A stretch of DNA of 64,000 bases from Gammaproteobacteria bacterium. Its GTDB lineage: Bacteria > Pseudomonadota > Gammaproteobacteria > Pseudomonadales > Halieaceae. This document shows, in pieces, positions 21,017 to 30,472 of the stretch. Numbering within the stretch: position 1 is the stretch's first letter; each line of letters begins with the position of its first letter. The DNA is taken from NCBI GenBank assembly GCA_030428835.1, contig JAUIEP010000003.1, positions 1 to 64,000 of the forward strand, read 5' to 3'. The notes beneath the pieces were generated by a model. That model saw only the letters and a list, made by a program, of their open reading frames with translations. It made no database searches and was not told the origin of the DNA. A program made the position numbers and the translations under genes.

Positions 21017-21895
21017 ATGCGCCAGCCACGCGAGTTTACGATTGACGTCGGCGATATCGACCTGGCCGTCCACGAGTGGGCCGGCACCGGCGAGCCGCTG
21101 CTGCTACTGCACGCCACGGGGTTTCACGCCCGCTGCTGGACCGAGGTCGTATTGCGGCTTCCCGGTCGCCACATCTACGCGATCGACCTGCGCTACCACG
21201 GCTCCAGCGGCGCCGCGGGCGAGGTCGACTGGGGCGTCATGAGCCGTGACGTCGCCGCCTGCCTCGAGATCCTGGACCTCAACAATGTGCTGGGCGTCGG
21301 CCACTCCATAGGCGGCTACCTGCTCACCCGCGCCGCCACCCAGGATCCGCGACGCTTCCGCCACCTGTTGTTGCTTGACCCCGTGATCATGTCGCCGGAG
21401 AGCTACGCGGCGCTCGGCAAGTTCCGCGCGGGTTTGTCGGCCAGCGACCACCCTGTCAGCCGGCGGCGGAACCAGTGGCGCGACGCCGATGAGATGTTCG
21501 AGCGCTTCGCGGGTCGCGAACCGTTTACGACGTGGCGCCCGGAGGTATTGCGCGACTATTGCGAGTACGCGCTGCGCCCGCACAGCGAAGAAGAGTGGCA
21601 ACAACTGGCCTGCGACCCGATCAACGAGGCCGCGATCTACATGCACCAGGGCGGCAACGAGGTGCTCTACGAGCAACTGCCCAACCTGCAACTGCCGGTG
21701 ACCCTGTTGCGCGCCCCGCCGGGCGAAGGCGGACCCGGCCACGACTTCGCCAACTCCCCCACGTGGCCGAAACTCGGCGAAGTCCTTCCCAACTGCACCG
21801 AGACCCTGCTGGAAAACCACAACCACTTCATCCCGATGCAGGACCCCGATCTCGTGGCACGTTATATAGAAGATATCTGCAACGCTGGCGCTTGA
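21017..21895 (+). CDS. Alpha/beta hydrolase
   Basis: LLLLHATGFHARCWTEV, VLGVGHSIGGYLLTRAA; late His in ENHNHFIPMQDPD. Confidence 0.9.
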   Translation: MRQPREFTIDVGDIDLAVHEWAGTGEPLLLLHATGFHARCWTEVVLRLPGRHIYAIDLRYHGSSGAAGEVDWGVMSRDVAACLEILDLNNVLGVGHSIGGYLLTRAATQDPRRFRHLLLLDPVIMSPESYAALGKFRAGLSASDHPVSRRRNQWRDADEMFERFAGREPFTTWRPEVLRDYCEYALRPHSEEEWQQLACDPINEAAIYMHQGGNEVLYEQLPNLQLPVTLLRAPPGEGGPGHDFANSPTWPKLGEVLPNCTETLLENHNHFIPMQDPDLVARYIEDICNAGA

Positions 21896-21942
21896 ACGCC
21901 GGCCGGATATACTGTGCTCCCGCAAATCCGGAGCGCAACCCG

Positions 21943-23310
21943 ATGAGTTTCACCCGCCACGCAATACCCGTGCTGCTGACGCTTGCGCTTGTCGCCTGCA
22001 GCGACAACAGCGACGACGGCCTCGGCGAGCCGTCCTCGGTCACCGTGATCTCCACCGCGGCACCGGAGGGCGCGGCCGGCGGCATGGGTGCGCTGACTTT
22101 CCGCGTCATTCTCGACCGGCCGCAGTCCACGCCGACGCGCATCGACTATCGCACGGTGGCCGGTTCCGCGACCGCCGGCGTCGACTACCTGGACACGCAG
22201 GGCCGCACGACCATTCCCGCGGGTGCGCTGTCGGGTTCCATCACGATAGAACTGGTGGGCGACGCCGAGGAAGAGGACGGCGAGACGTTTACCCTGGAGT
22301 ATTCCGCCGGGGGCAATGTCACGGCGACGGCGGACAGCGCCCTCGGCACCATCGCGAACGACGACAGCACCTGCGACCAACCGTTCAGCAATGACCCCAA
22401 CCCCTGGATCATCGGCGACGCCGACCCGCTGAACTTCGCCCACCGCGGCGGCGTGATCGATTTCCCGGAGAACACGCTCTACGCCTACGCGGAGGCCGCG
22501 CGGGCCGGCGCCGACGTCCTGGAGATGGATGTCTACCAGACCCTGGACAACGAACTGGTCATACTCCACGACCTGACGGTGGATCGCACGACCAACGGCA
22601 CCGGCCGCGTCGCGGACCTCACGCTGGCGGAACTGCGCGCGCTGGACGCGGCGTACTGGTTCATCAGCGGCGAGGGCACGCGCCGGGACCGCCCCGAGGA
22701 GGACTATACCTTCCGCGGGATTGCCACGGGGGCGAAACCCCCGCCCCCCGGTTACGCGCCGGAGGACTTTCGCATCCCGACCCTCGAGGAGGCGCTCGCC
22801 CGCTTCCCGCACGAGTTGATCAACCTCGAACTGAAGCCGGACCTCGACGGCGAGGGCAACTACGAGCAGCAGATGGCGGAATTGCTGCAGCGCTACGGCC
22901 GCCGCACCGACGTCATCGCGGCGTCGTTCGTCGACGAGGCGGCCTTCAATTTCAAGGACGTCGCGCCCTGTATCTATACCTCGGTGCCGCTGGACCAGGC
23001 GGTGGGTATAGGACTTGCCTACTTCGCCGGTGGCCCCATGCCGGAGGTGCCGGAACACATCACCTGGCAGGTACCGCCCGACACGAGCCAGATCAGCCAG
23101 TTGCCCGACGACCTGTTCCTCGAAGTCATCACACCCCGCTTCGTGGCCGACAGCCACGCGGTGAACCTCGCTGTCCAGGTCTGGACCATCAACGCCTGCG
23201 AGGAAATGCTGCAGATGATAGATGCAGGCGTCGACGCGATCATGACCGACCGACCACTGCTGCTGGAACAGATCCTCAACACCCCGCCCGCGGAGCGCAG
23301 TTGCGACTGA
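21943..23310 (+). CDS. Lipoprotein: Calx-beta-like domain fused to glycerophosphodiester phosphodiesterase
   Basis: Lipobox LALVACSD; ATAGVDYLDTQGRTTIPAGALSGSITIELVGDAEEEDGETFTL; FAHRGGVIDFPENTLYAY...DVLEMDVYQTLDNELVILHD. Confidence 0.85.
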   Translation: MSFTRHAIPVLLTLALVACSDNSDDGLGEPSSVTVISTAAPEGAAGGMGALTFRVILDRPQSTPTRIDYRTVAGSATAGVDYLDTQGRTTIPAGALSGSITIELVGDAEEEDGETFTLEYSAGGNVTATADSALGTIANDDSTCDQPFSNDPNPWIIGDADPLNFAHRGGVIDFPENTLYAYAEAARAGADVLEMDVYQTLDNELVILHDLTVDRTTNGTGRVADLTLAELRALDAAYWFISGEGTRRDRPEEDYTFRGIATGAKPPPPGYAPEDFRIPTLEEALARFPHELINLELKPDLDGEGNYEQQMAELLQRYGRRTDVIAASFVDEAAFNFKDVAPCIYTSVPLDQAVGIGLAYFAGGPMPEVPEHITWQVPPDTSQISQLPDDLFLEVITPRFVADSHAVNLAVQVWTINACEEMLQMIDAGVDAIMTDRPLLLEQILNTPPAERSCD

Positions 23311-23358
23311 CCCGCCCTACCCAATACAAGAAAAACACATCGATAAGGAAACGCCATC

Positions 23359-23751
23359 ATGAATACCGTCATCGCCAGCCTGCTCATCCTCTGCATCCTG
23401 CCGATCGCCTGCGCCTGGATAGCCGGCTACCACAAGCAAAAGCAACTGGGCAGCGTCGACAACAAGGAACCGCGCACGCAGGCCCTGCAACTCACCGGCG
23501 CCGGCGCCCGCGCCATGGCGGCGCAGGGCAACTCCTGGGAGGCGCTCGGAATTTTCAGCGCCGCGGTGCTCGCCCTCACCGTCGCCGGGGTGGACCTCGC
23601 CACCGTCAGCGCCCAGGCGCTCGCCTACACCGTCTTGCGCATCATCTACATCCCGCTGTACATCGCGAACATCGACAAGGCGCGCTCACTGGTGTTCCTC
23701 GCCGGCTTCGGCATCTGCATGTACTTTTTCTACCTCGCCCTGACGCACTGA
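23359..23751 (+). CDS. MAPEG family membrane protein
   Basis: RTQALQLTGAGARAMAAQGNSWEALGIFSAAVL, hydrophobic. Confidence 0.8.
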   Translation: MNTVIASLLILCILPIACAWIAGYHKQKQLGSVDNKEPRTQALQLTGAGARAMAAQGNSWEALGIFSAAVLALTVAGVDLATVSAQALAYTVLRIIYIPLYIANIDKARSLVFLAGFGICMYFFYLALTH

Positions 23752-23767
23752 GGCGGGAGCAACCGAC

Positions 23768-24202
23768 ATGAGCATCCAGGAGAACAAGGCAGTTGTCGAA
23801 CGCATGTGGCGCGCGCTGTCCGAGATGGACTGGGACGCGATGAAAGCCTGCATGCACCCGGAAATCTTCTACGAGGACATTCCCACCGAGGATGCCGGCG
23901 CGCCCGGGCCGGACAACACCGTGAAGCGCCTGCAGATCGCCTTCGACCACCTGGCACAGCAGGAACAAACCACCCACCATATCGCGGCCGAGGGCGACAC
24001 CGTCTTCATCGACCACACCGAGAAGTGGACCTTCAAGACCGGGGAAACCGCACAACACCGTTTCGTCACGCTGCACGAAATGAAAGACGGCCTCGTCTAC
24101 CGCTGGAGCGACTTCTGGGACATGAACCGGTTCGTCAGCCAGTTTCCCGACTGGTTTCTCGAGGAGATGGCGAAGGCGAGCGCCGAAGACTTCGGCGGCT
24201 AG
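23768..24202 (+). CDS. SnoaL/NTF2-like protein, limonene-1,2-epoxide hydrolase-type
   Basis: NKAVVERMWRALSEMDWDAMKACMHPEIFYEDIPTED...VYRWSDFWDMNRF. Confidence 0.8.
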   Translation: MSIQENKAVVERMWRALSEMDWDAMKACMHPEIFYEDIPTEDAGAPGPDNTVKRLQIAFDHLAQQEQTTHHIAAEGDTVFIDHTEKWTFKTGETAQHRFVTLHEMKDGLVYRWSDFWDMNRFVSQFPDWFLEEMAKASAEDFGG

Positions 24203-24262
24203 TAACGAGCAGGTAGCGTCACTAAATCCCGACACACAGACTAACACTATACTGTGACCACG

Positions 24263-24487
24263 ATGCTGGAACTGCGCCCCAACTGCAAAACTTGCGACTG
24301 CGATCTGCCGCCGGACAGCGAAGCGGCGCGCATCTGCAGTTTCGAATGCGCCTTCTGCGCGGACTGTACCGACGGACCACTAGCAGAAAAGTGTTCCAAC
24401 TGCGAAGGTGAACTGCTACCCAGGCCGCGCAGGGCGGTATCCCTGCTGGAGAAATTCCCAGGCTCCAGCACGAGAATAACGCGCTAG
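24263..24487 (+). CDS. DUF1272-type small Cys-rich protein
   Basis: MLELRPNCKTCDCDLPPDSEAARICSFECAFCADCTDGPLAEKCSNCEGELLPRPRRA. Confidence 0.85.
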   Translation: MLELRPNCKTCDCDLPPDSEAARICSFECAFCADCTDGPLAEKCSNCEGELLPRPRRAVSLLEKFPGSSTRITR

Positions 24488-24609
24488 CTCGGGAAAAGCG
24501 TCAATTCATGTAGTCCAGCCCCGATTGGTCACTGCAGTGTCAGTGTTCTCCGAGATCATATAATGAAAAAAACGACTCTCTGGGAACGAACCGGCTCATC
24601 CAGGGCGTC

Positions 24610-24636
24610 ACCGTTAACACCGTTAACACCGTTAAA
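24610..24636. repeat. 9-bp tandem repeat x3 (ACCGTTAAC)
   Basis: accgttaac accgttaac accgttaaa. Confidence 0.9.
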
Positions 24637-24660
24637 ACGGCATGGGAGTGTTCTAAAAAG

Positions 24661-25557
24661 TCAGTCAAGAATGTACATCAACCCGACGGAAAACGTCGAG
24701 TCCTTGTGTTCTGTATCCAGGTCTCTGATGAGTATCGGGTTAGGCGAAGGAAGGATAGTCAGCTCTGCGCGGCCATTTTTTGATTCATAGTCTTGGAACT
24801 TCAGGCCAATCGTGTACGCCCAGTTTTCCGCGATACCAGCGCTCCATTGCAATCCGTAGCTGAGCCCCGTAGCAGTTCCGCTAAATCCGAGTTCACCGAG
24901 AGTAAGGTCTGCATTTGGCAATGGCTCCGACGGAACTTTGCTTTCAGAAAACTCTGAATCAAGCGACGCGTACGCCATACTGAAAGTCAGCGCCCCAATA
25001 TCACCAAAGTCTTGTGTATAGCTACCGCCAAGGAATAATCCATCTTCAACAAATTGCTGGTCCTTGTTTTGAAAGAGAAAATTAAATTCGAGTGATTCCA
25101 AATCCCAACGTCCATATTTATATCCCCCGAACAAGTTCCACCCTTTCCCATTATTGAACCCTGCAGTAAAGTTGAAATCGACCCTATCATACTCTGACCG
25201 ACGGCCATCGTTTCCCGGGAAGAAAGCTGTTTGACCCGGAACCGCCTCCACATTGACTTCGAGCGTGGTAGTTTCAGTCTGAGGAACTAAATCATATTGA
25301 GCAGTCAGATAAAAACCCTCATAGAACACCGTCGCGGAAAACATCGCGACATATATAGTTTCATCAAAGCTAATATCTGCAAACGCCGCTCCCACACCCG
25401 TGGAAACAGATGAAGTGCGAAACTCTACCTCTCTAACGCCAATTGATAACCCTGCAATATAACCAATCTCTTCGTCCGCGTGAGGCACTACTGAGAAACC
25501 GGAAGCTATGGCTGCGACTATGGCTACAGCGAACCTTCTAAATATTAGTTTTTTCAC
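24661..25557 (-). CDS. Putative outer-membrane beta-barrel protein
   Basis: Signal peptide MKKLIFRRFAVAIVAAIASGFSVVPHA; alternating aromatic/Gly strands (AGFNNGKGWNLFGGYKYGRWDLE). Confidence 0.65.
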   Translation of the reverse strand: MKKLIFRRFAVAIVAAIASGFSVVPHADEEIGYIAGLSIGVREVEFRTSSVSTGVGAAFADISFDETIYVAMFSATVFYEGFYLTAQYDLVPQTETTTLEVNVEAVPGQTAFFPGNDGRRSEYDRVDFNFTAGFNNGKGWNLFGGYKYGRWDLESLEFNFLFQNKDQQFVEDGLFLGGSYTQDFGDIGALTFSMAYASLDSEFSESKVPSEPLPNADLTLGELGFSGTATGLSYGLQWSAGIAENWAYTIGLKFQDYESKNGRAELTILPSPNPILIRDLDTEHKDSTFSVGLMYILD

Positions 25558-25617
25558 TTAAACAATCTCCTTATTGTAAGTCGTTTCAAACCCCGCGACC
25601 AAGCGAGAGTGTTTCGG

Positions 25618-27933
25618 CTAAAAGGTCGGAGTCGGAAACCTCCGCGAAACTTTCTTGGCAGAGGACATCTTGCGCTCAAATTCCGAACCCAGGGCCGGAA
25701 CGCCGAGGCCAGAAATCTCACTGCTCTCGAGCGCATTTTTATATACAAGCAGAAGATCGTCTCGCTTCTCAGACAAGTAATAATTGAATCGGGCCTGGAA
25801 AGATTCCACGACTTCCTCGGCGAGAGACTCCAAGCCCGCATGCGAGGCATCGATTCGCAACCCCTGATCGATCGATCGAAGCGCCTCAATATGCATAGCA
25901 GCCACCTCGCGCTGCGTGGCGAGAGAATCATCAGATTCGGGGAACGAGGCAATATTTTCGACGATATTTTGTGCCGCGGCGAGATACTCTGCCGCGCGCG
26001 CCCTATTACGTTGTCGCAACATGACGTCAGAACTGAACTCGCTCACTGCCTCATTCCCCTCGAACTTCGCTCCCAAGTAATCCGAAATTTCTACTGCGCG
26101 TGATATTTCCAATGAAGCCAGCGCGGCCCGGCCCTCGACAAGCTCTGCCGCTACGAGGGAGTTCAGCGCGGTCTGTGTCTGCCAATCTCTTGCATCAAGC
26201 GCAAGTATCTGTAAATTAATCTCAATAAGTTCACGCCGCTTAGAACTATCGGTTCCCAGGTTGGACGCCAGCTCATCGGCACGGTCATGCAACTTGCGCA
26301 GCCTAGAACGTTTGCTGTTAATCTGGGATTGTGCGACCTCAAGCGATTCACGGAGCGGATTAGAAACTTCTACAGACACAAATCTTTCTAGTTCGGTAAT
26401 AAGTTTATCCGCCTCGGACAGCAATCCGCGATCAATTCGATCCTGGATTTTCAGACTGGCTGCAGAAGTAATTCGCCGCTCCAGCGAGCCGAGCTCCCGA
26501 TAACCTGGGGCCACTTCTCTTAGGCGAGCCAGCGCGTGAAAAGCATTGGCCTGGCGCGGCATCAGGTAGGCGGACTGAGCTATCATCTGGCCTACTTCAA
26601 TAGCTAGGCTTTCGGTGAGCGCCTCCTTCTCCATAGCCTGCTCTCGCAGCCCAATGACACGAGCGAGTTCAACCTGGAGTTCCGGCGATAATGAGCCAAT
26701 ATTTGTAACAAGGTTAATCAACGCTTCCGCGCTCTCAATGCGCCCCTCCTCCAGCGCAATTTGTGCTTGTTCAAGGGTTTGCGCCGCCATATTGTTTCGC
26801 ATTTGTTCGCGAGCACGTTTATCAGCCTCTGATTTAGATAGGGCGTCTACCTGCTGTTCTGACTCGAGAGACAACTGGGAATCGGTAGCGTCAGCCCTGT
26901 CCCCGGTCTCAAGATAGGGAAACAGAACCAATACACCACCGACCACGAGCATTGTGCAAATAAGAGCAACTGACAGTTGCCTCAGTCGCTTGAAACGCAA
27001 TTCCTGTGCAGCTGCTCTGCGAGTCGCGTTTTTCCTTCTACGCGAACGAGTCCCAGACATACCAGACGCAAGCGAGTCTCCCAGTTCTGCATGGGGCTGG
27101 CTTTGCAGAATGGTGGTTGACAACTCTTCGGGCATGACTTGCCTGATCTGATCAATCGCCCAAATTAAATGCATGCCAGACTCGTATCGATACGCGGGCT
27201 CTTTCTCCAGTACTGTATCTACGACCTCTTGAAAGAGGCACATTTCAACGGGAAGCGGCGGAACTTCGGCAGACACATGTTGCAGGCCTACTGCAGCAGC
27301 ACTGTTAGCAGTGAACGGCGCCGTTCCGGATAACAGCTCATAGAACACGACACCGAGGCTATAGAGGTCTGACCTCAGATCCAGATCTTTCCCAAGCGCT
27401 TGTTCCGGACTCATGTACCTGGGTGTACCGAGGACTGCACCCGCCTGGGTAACCTCTGTATCTGCAGTAAGATCCCGCGCTATCCCAAAATCAACCAGGC
27501 AGACACTTCCATCCGAGCGAAACATTATGTTGGCAGGCTTGATATCCCGATGAATGACTCCCTGCTCTGATGCATAGTCAATCGCATCAGCGATAGATTT
27601 GACGATTTCCAAGGTTTCCAGCAGGGGAATGCCCGTCTTTAAGCGCTCCTTGAGGTCTCCTCCAGGGAGATATTCCATCGCTAGGTAGTAGTTTCCGTCG
27701 ACAGAACCCGTATCAAAGACCTGGACGATATTCGGATGGGTAAGGTGCGCTGCAATCCGCGCTTCGCGCAGGAACCGTCTGCCGAAGTGTTCGGTTTCAG
27801 CCCTGTTTGCAGTGAGAACTTTGAGCGCAACAAGACGGCCAAAGCTCGTCTGCTCGGCGAGATAGACACTGGACATGCCTCCCTCGCCGAGAGAATTAAT
27901 TACCTTATAGCCTGGGATGTAGATATTTGCCAC
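25618..27933 (-). CDS. Serine/threonine protein kinase with TM segment and long helical C-terminal region
   Basis: INSLGEGGMSSVYLAEQ, VIHRDIKPANIMF, VDFGIARD, GTPRYMSPEQ; TM LSVALICTMLVVGGVLVLFPYL. Confidence 0.95.
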   Translation of the reverse strand: MANIYIPGYKVINSLGEGGMSSVYLAEQTSFGRLVALKVLTANRAETEHFGRRFLREARIAAHLTHPNIVQVFDTGSVDGNYYLAMEYLPGGDLKERLKTGIPLLETLEIVKSIADAIDYASEQGVIHRDIKPANIMFRSDGSVCLVDFGIARDLTADTEVTQAGAVLGTPRYMSPEQALGKDLDLRSDLYSLGVVFYELLSGTAPFTANSAAAVGLQHVSAEVPPLPVEMCLFQEVVDTVLEKEPAYRYESGMHLIWAIDQIRQVMPEELSTTILQSQPHAELGDSLASGMSGTRSRRRKNATRRAAAQELRFKRLRQLSVALICTMLVVGGVLVLFPYLETGDRADATDSQLSLESEQQVDALSKSEADKRAREQMRNNMAAQTLEQAQIALEEGRIESAEALINLVTNIGSLSPELQVELARVIGLREQAMEKEALTESLAIEVGQMIAQSAYLMPRQANAFHALARLREVAPGYRELGSLERRITSAASLKIQDRIDRGLLSEADKLITELERFVSVEVSNPLRESLEVAQSQINSKRSRLRKLHDRADELASNLGTDSSKRRELIEINLQILALDARDWQTQTALNSLVAAELVEGRAALASLEISRAVEISDYLGAKFEGNEAVSEFSSDVMLRQRNRARAAEYLAAAQNIVENIASFPESDDSLATQREVAAMHIEALRSIDQGLRIDASHAGLESLAEEVVESFQARFNYYLSEKRDDLLLVYKNALESSEISGLGVPALGSEFERKMSSAKKVSRRFPTPTF

Positions 27934-28066
27934 TGGGCAACTGCCTCCAATCCCCCCAAAAAGTGACCCTAGAAACCCGACTACGGTTCGTGTTCACTTC
28001 CTTCCTCCCCTGCCTCAGAACAGCAGGGCCTCAGTGAAGCCTAGGGGAGCGGAATCCTTTCCAAGG

Positions 28067-28078
28067 GACACTAGTGTC
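28067..28078. promoter_or_regulatory. 12-bp perfect palindrome GACACTAGTGTC in the gap between gdhA 3' end and kinase 5' end
   Basis: Sequence self-complementary; function unknown. Confidence 0.3.
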
Positions 28079-28088
28079 TACACTCCGA

Positions 28089-29432
28089 TCACGCCACGCC
28101 GTACGCCAGCATCGCGTCGGCCACCTTGATGAAGCCGGCGATATTGGCGCCCTTCACGTAGTTGGTGAAGTCGCCCTCCTTGCCCCACTTCGCGCAGTTG
28201 TTGTGGATGTTCTGCATGATGTCCTTGAGCTTCTGCTCCAGTTCCTCGGACGTCCAGGCCATGCGGATGCTGTTCTGGGTCATCTCCAGGCCTGACACCG
28301 CGACGCCGCCTGCGTTGGCCGCCTTGCCGGGGCCGTAGAGCAGCTTGTTTTCGAGCAGGACATGGATGGCCTCGACGGTGGTCGGCATGTTGGCGCCCTC
28401 GGAAACCGCCTTGCAACCGTTCGCGACCAGCGTCTTGGCGTCGTCCTCGCCCAGTTCGTTCTGCGTGGCGCAGGGAAACGCGAGGTCGCAGGGCACGCCC
28501 CAGGGTCGCTTGCCCTTGTGGTACTCCGCCCCGAAGTGCTTGGCGTACTCCGAGATGCGGCCGCGCTTGACGGTCTTCAGGTTGATGACCCAGGCCAGTT
28601 TCTCCGCGTCGATACCATCCTTGTCGTAGATGAAGCCACTGGAGTCGGACAGGGTGACGACCTTGCCGCCGAGGTGATTGATCTTCTCGGTACAGTACGT
28701 CGCGACATTGCCCGAACCGGACACGACGCAGGTCTTGCCCTTGATGCTGTCGTTGTGGTGATTGAGCATGTTTTCCATGAAATAGGCGTTACCGTAGCCG
28801 GTCGCCTCGGTGCGGATCAGACTGCCGCCGAACTCTATCGCCTTGCCAGTGAGCACGCCGGTGAACTCGTGGCGCAGGCGCTTGTACTGGCCGAACATGT
28901 AGCTGATCTCGCGCGCGCCGACACCGATATCGCCCGCGGGCACGTCGGTATTGGGGCCGATGTGGTGGAAGAGCTCGGTCATGAAGGCCTGGCAGAAGCG
29001 CATGACCTCGCGGTCGGACTTGCCCTTGGGGTTGAAGTCGGAACCGCCCTTGCCCGCCCCCATTGGCAGCGTCGTCAGGCTGTTCTTGAAGGTCTGCTCG
29101 AAGCCGAGGAACTTCAGGATGCTCAGGTTCACCGAGGGGTGGAAGCGGATACCGCCCTTGTAAGGCCCGATGGAGTTATTGAACTGCACGCGGTAACCGC
29201 GATTCACGCGGATATGCCCCTCGTCGTCCTCCCAGTTCACACGGAAGATGATGGTGCGGTCCGGCTCGGTCATGCGCTGGATGATCCCCGCCTGCCGGTA
29301 CCTCGTGTGCTCGAGGATGAACGGGATCACCGACTCCGCCACCTCGTAAACCGCCTGGTGGAACTCCTTCTCCCCGGGTGTGCGCTTCTTCAGCCCGGAC
29401 ATGAAGTGTTCCAGTGACAGATCGTCGTACAT
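28089..29432 (-). CDS. gdhA: NADP-specific glutamate dehydrogenase
   Basis: GPYKGGIRFHPSVNLSILKFLGFEQTFKNSLTTLPMGAGKGGSDFNPKGKSD. Confidence 0.97.
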   Translation of the reverse strand: MYDDLSLEHFMSGLKKRTPGEKEFHQAVYEVAESVIPFILEHTRYRQAGIIQRMTEPDRTIIFRVNWEDDEGHIRVNRGYRVQFNNSIGPYKGGIRFHPSVNLSILKFLGFEQTFKNSLTTLPMGAGKGGSDFNPKGKSDREVMRFCQAFMTELFHHIGPNTDVPAGDIGVGAREISYMFGQYKRLRHEFTGVLTGKAIEFGGSLIRTEATGYGNAYFMENMLNHHNDSIKGKTCVVSGSGNVATYCTEKINHLGGKVVTLSDSSGFIYDKDGIDAEKLAWVINLKTVKRGRISEYAKHFGAEYHKGKRPWGVPCDLAFPCATQNELGEDDAKTLVANGCKAVSEGANMPTTVEAIHVLLENKLLYGPGKAANAGGVAVSGLEMTQNSIRMAWTSEELEQKLKDIMQNIHNNCAKWGKEGDFTNYVKGANIAGFIKVADAMLAYGVA

Positions 29433-29629
29433 AACAAGCTCCTTCTTTTATAAGCCCTGGATGGGGTGTGCTGGACGCACGTATGGGCGATAGCAATGAA
29501 GTGTAGACAAGTTTTCAATAGTCACACGAAATTTGCGCGCCGACCAGCTACCGCTAGACAGCAAGCGTAAACCCATGGTACTTGTGTTGGATATCCGACC
29601 GACACGAACTGGCACTGCACTGGCACTAC

Positions 29630-30364
29630 ATGACTGGCCCGGTTGAGTCACTGCGCCGCCTCGGGCGCGAACTGCGGCGCCGCGGCGTGACGCGCGCCTG
29701 CGTCGTCTACATCATCGCCTGCTGGGTGGTCCTGCAGGTCAGCGATATCGTGTTCAACTCACTCGAGGCGGACATGACCCTCGTCTCCCGGGGCCTGCTG
29801 GCGGCGGCCCTGCTGGGACTGCCGGTGGTGATCGCCATTTCCTGGTTCTACCAGTTTTCCGCCACGGGCGTACGCCGCACTACACCTTTCACGGAGCAGC
29901 GCGTGCTCGACAACATCGCCATGCTCGACGACCGCCGCAAGGATGCACCAAAGCGGGGCCTCCCGGCCCGCCACGCGGCGACCTACGACTGGGTACTGGA
30001 AGTCGACTCGGGGCCGCTGTCGGGCAAGCGCTACGGCGTGGAGGAAGATGTCATCGTGGGTCGCTCTTCCGGTTGCGAACTGACGATTCCGGTGGCGCAT
30101 ATATCGCGCCGCCATCTGCGCTTTCGCATCGACGACGACGGCCTGCTGCTCGAAGATCTCGGTTCGTCCAACGGCACGCTGTTAAACGGCCGTCAAATTG
30201 CCGGGCCAACCCTGTTACACCATCATGACGTGGTGGAAATTCCCAACGTGAAAATTCGCGTCCTTGAGAACCTGGCACGCGCGCGCAACACCGACGCGAC
30301 CACCCAACACACGTTGCAACTCGCGGCGGAGCGCAATCCCCATAAAGTCCCGCCAGAAACTTGA
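29630..30364 (+). CDS. Membrane-anchored FHA domain protein
   Basis: N-terminal two-TM module RRRGVTRACVVYIIACWVVLQVSDIVFNSLEAD...; FHA core VGRSSGCELTIPVAHISRRHLRFRIDDDGLLLEDLGSSNGTLLNGR. Confidence 0.9.
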   Translation: MTGPVESLRRLGRELRRRGVTRACVVYIIACWVVLQVSDIVFNSLEADMTLVSRGLLAAALLGLPVVIAISWFYQFSATGVRRTTPFTEQRVLDNIAMLDDRRKDAPKRGLPARHAATYDWVLEVDSGPLSGKRYGVEEDVIVGRSSGCELTIPVAHISRRHLRFRIDDDGLLLEDLGSSNGTLLNGRQIAGPTLLHHHDVVEIPNVKIRVLENLARARNTDATTQHTLQLAAERNPHKVPPET

Positions 30365-30405
30365 CTTCGTTTAGGCAGAGTCTATAACTTACCTGTCATG
30401 ACAGG
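30361..30405 (+). promoter_or_regulatory. Sigma70-like promoter with overlapping 14-bp palindromic operator candidate
   Basis: TTGACT (30361-30366), 16-bp spacer, TATAAC (30383-30388), perfect palindrome CCTGTCATGACAGG (30392-30405). Confidence 0.6.
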
Positions 30406-30472
30406 AACGTCCGTGAAGGTGCCGTAAGAGCACCGAGGCACCCGAAAATTACAAAAACGGGAGTGCACAGCT

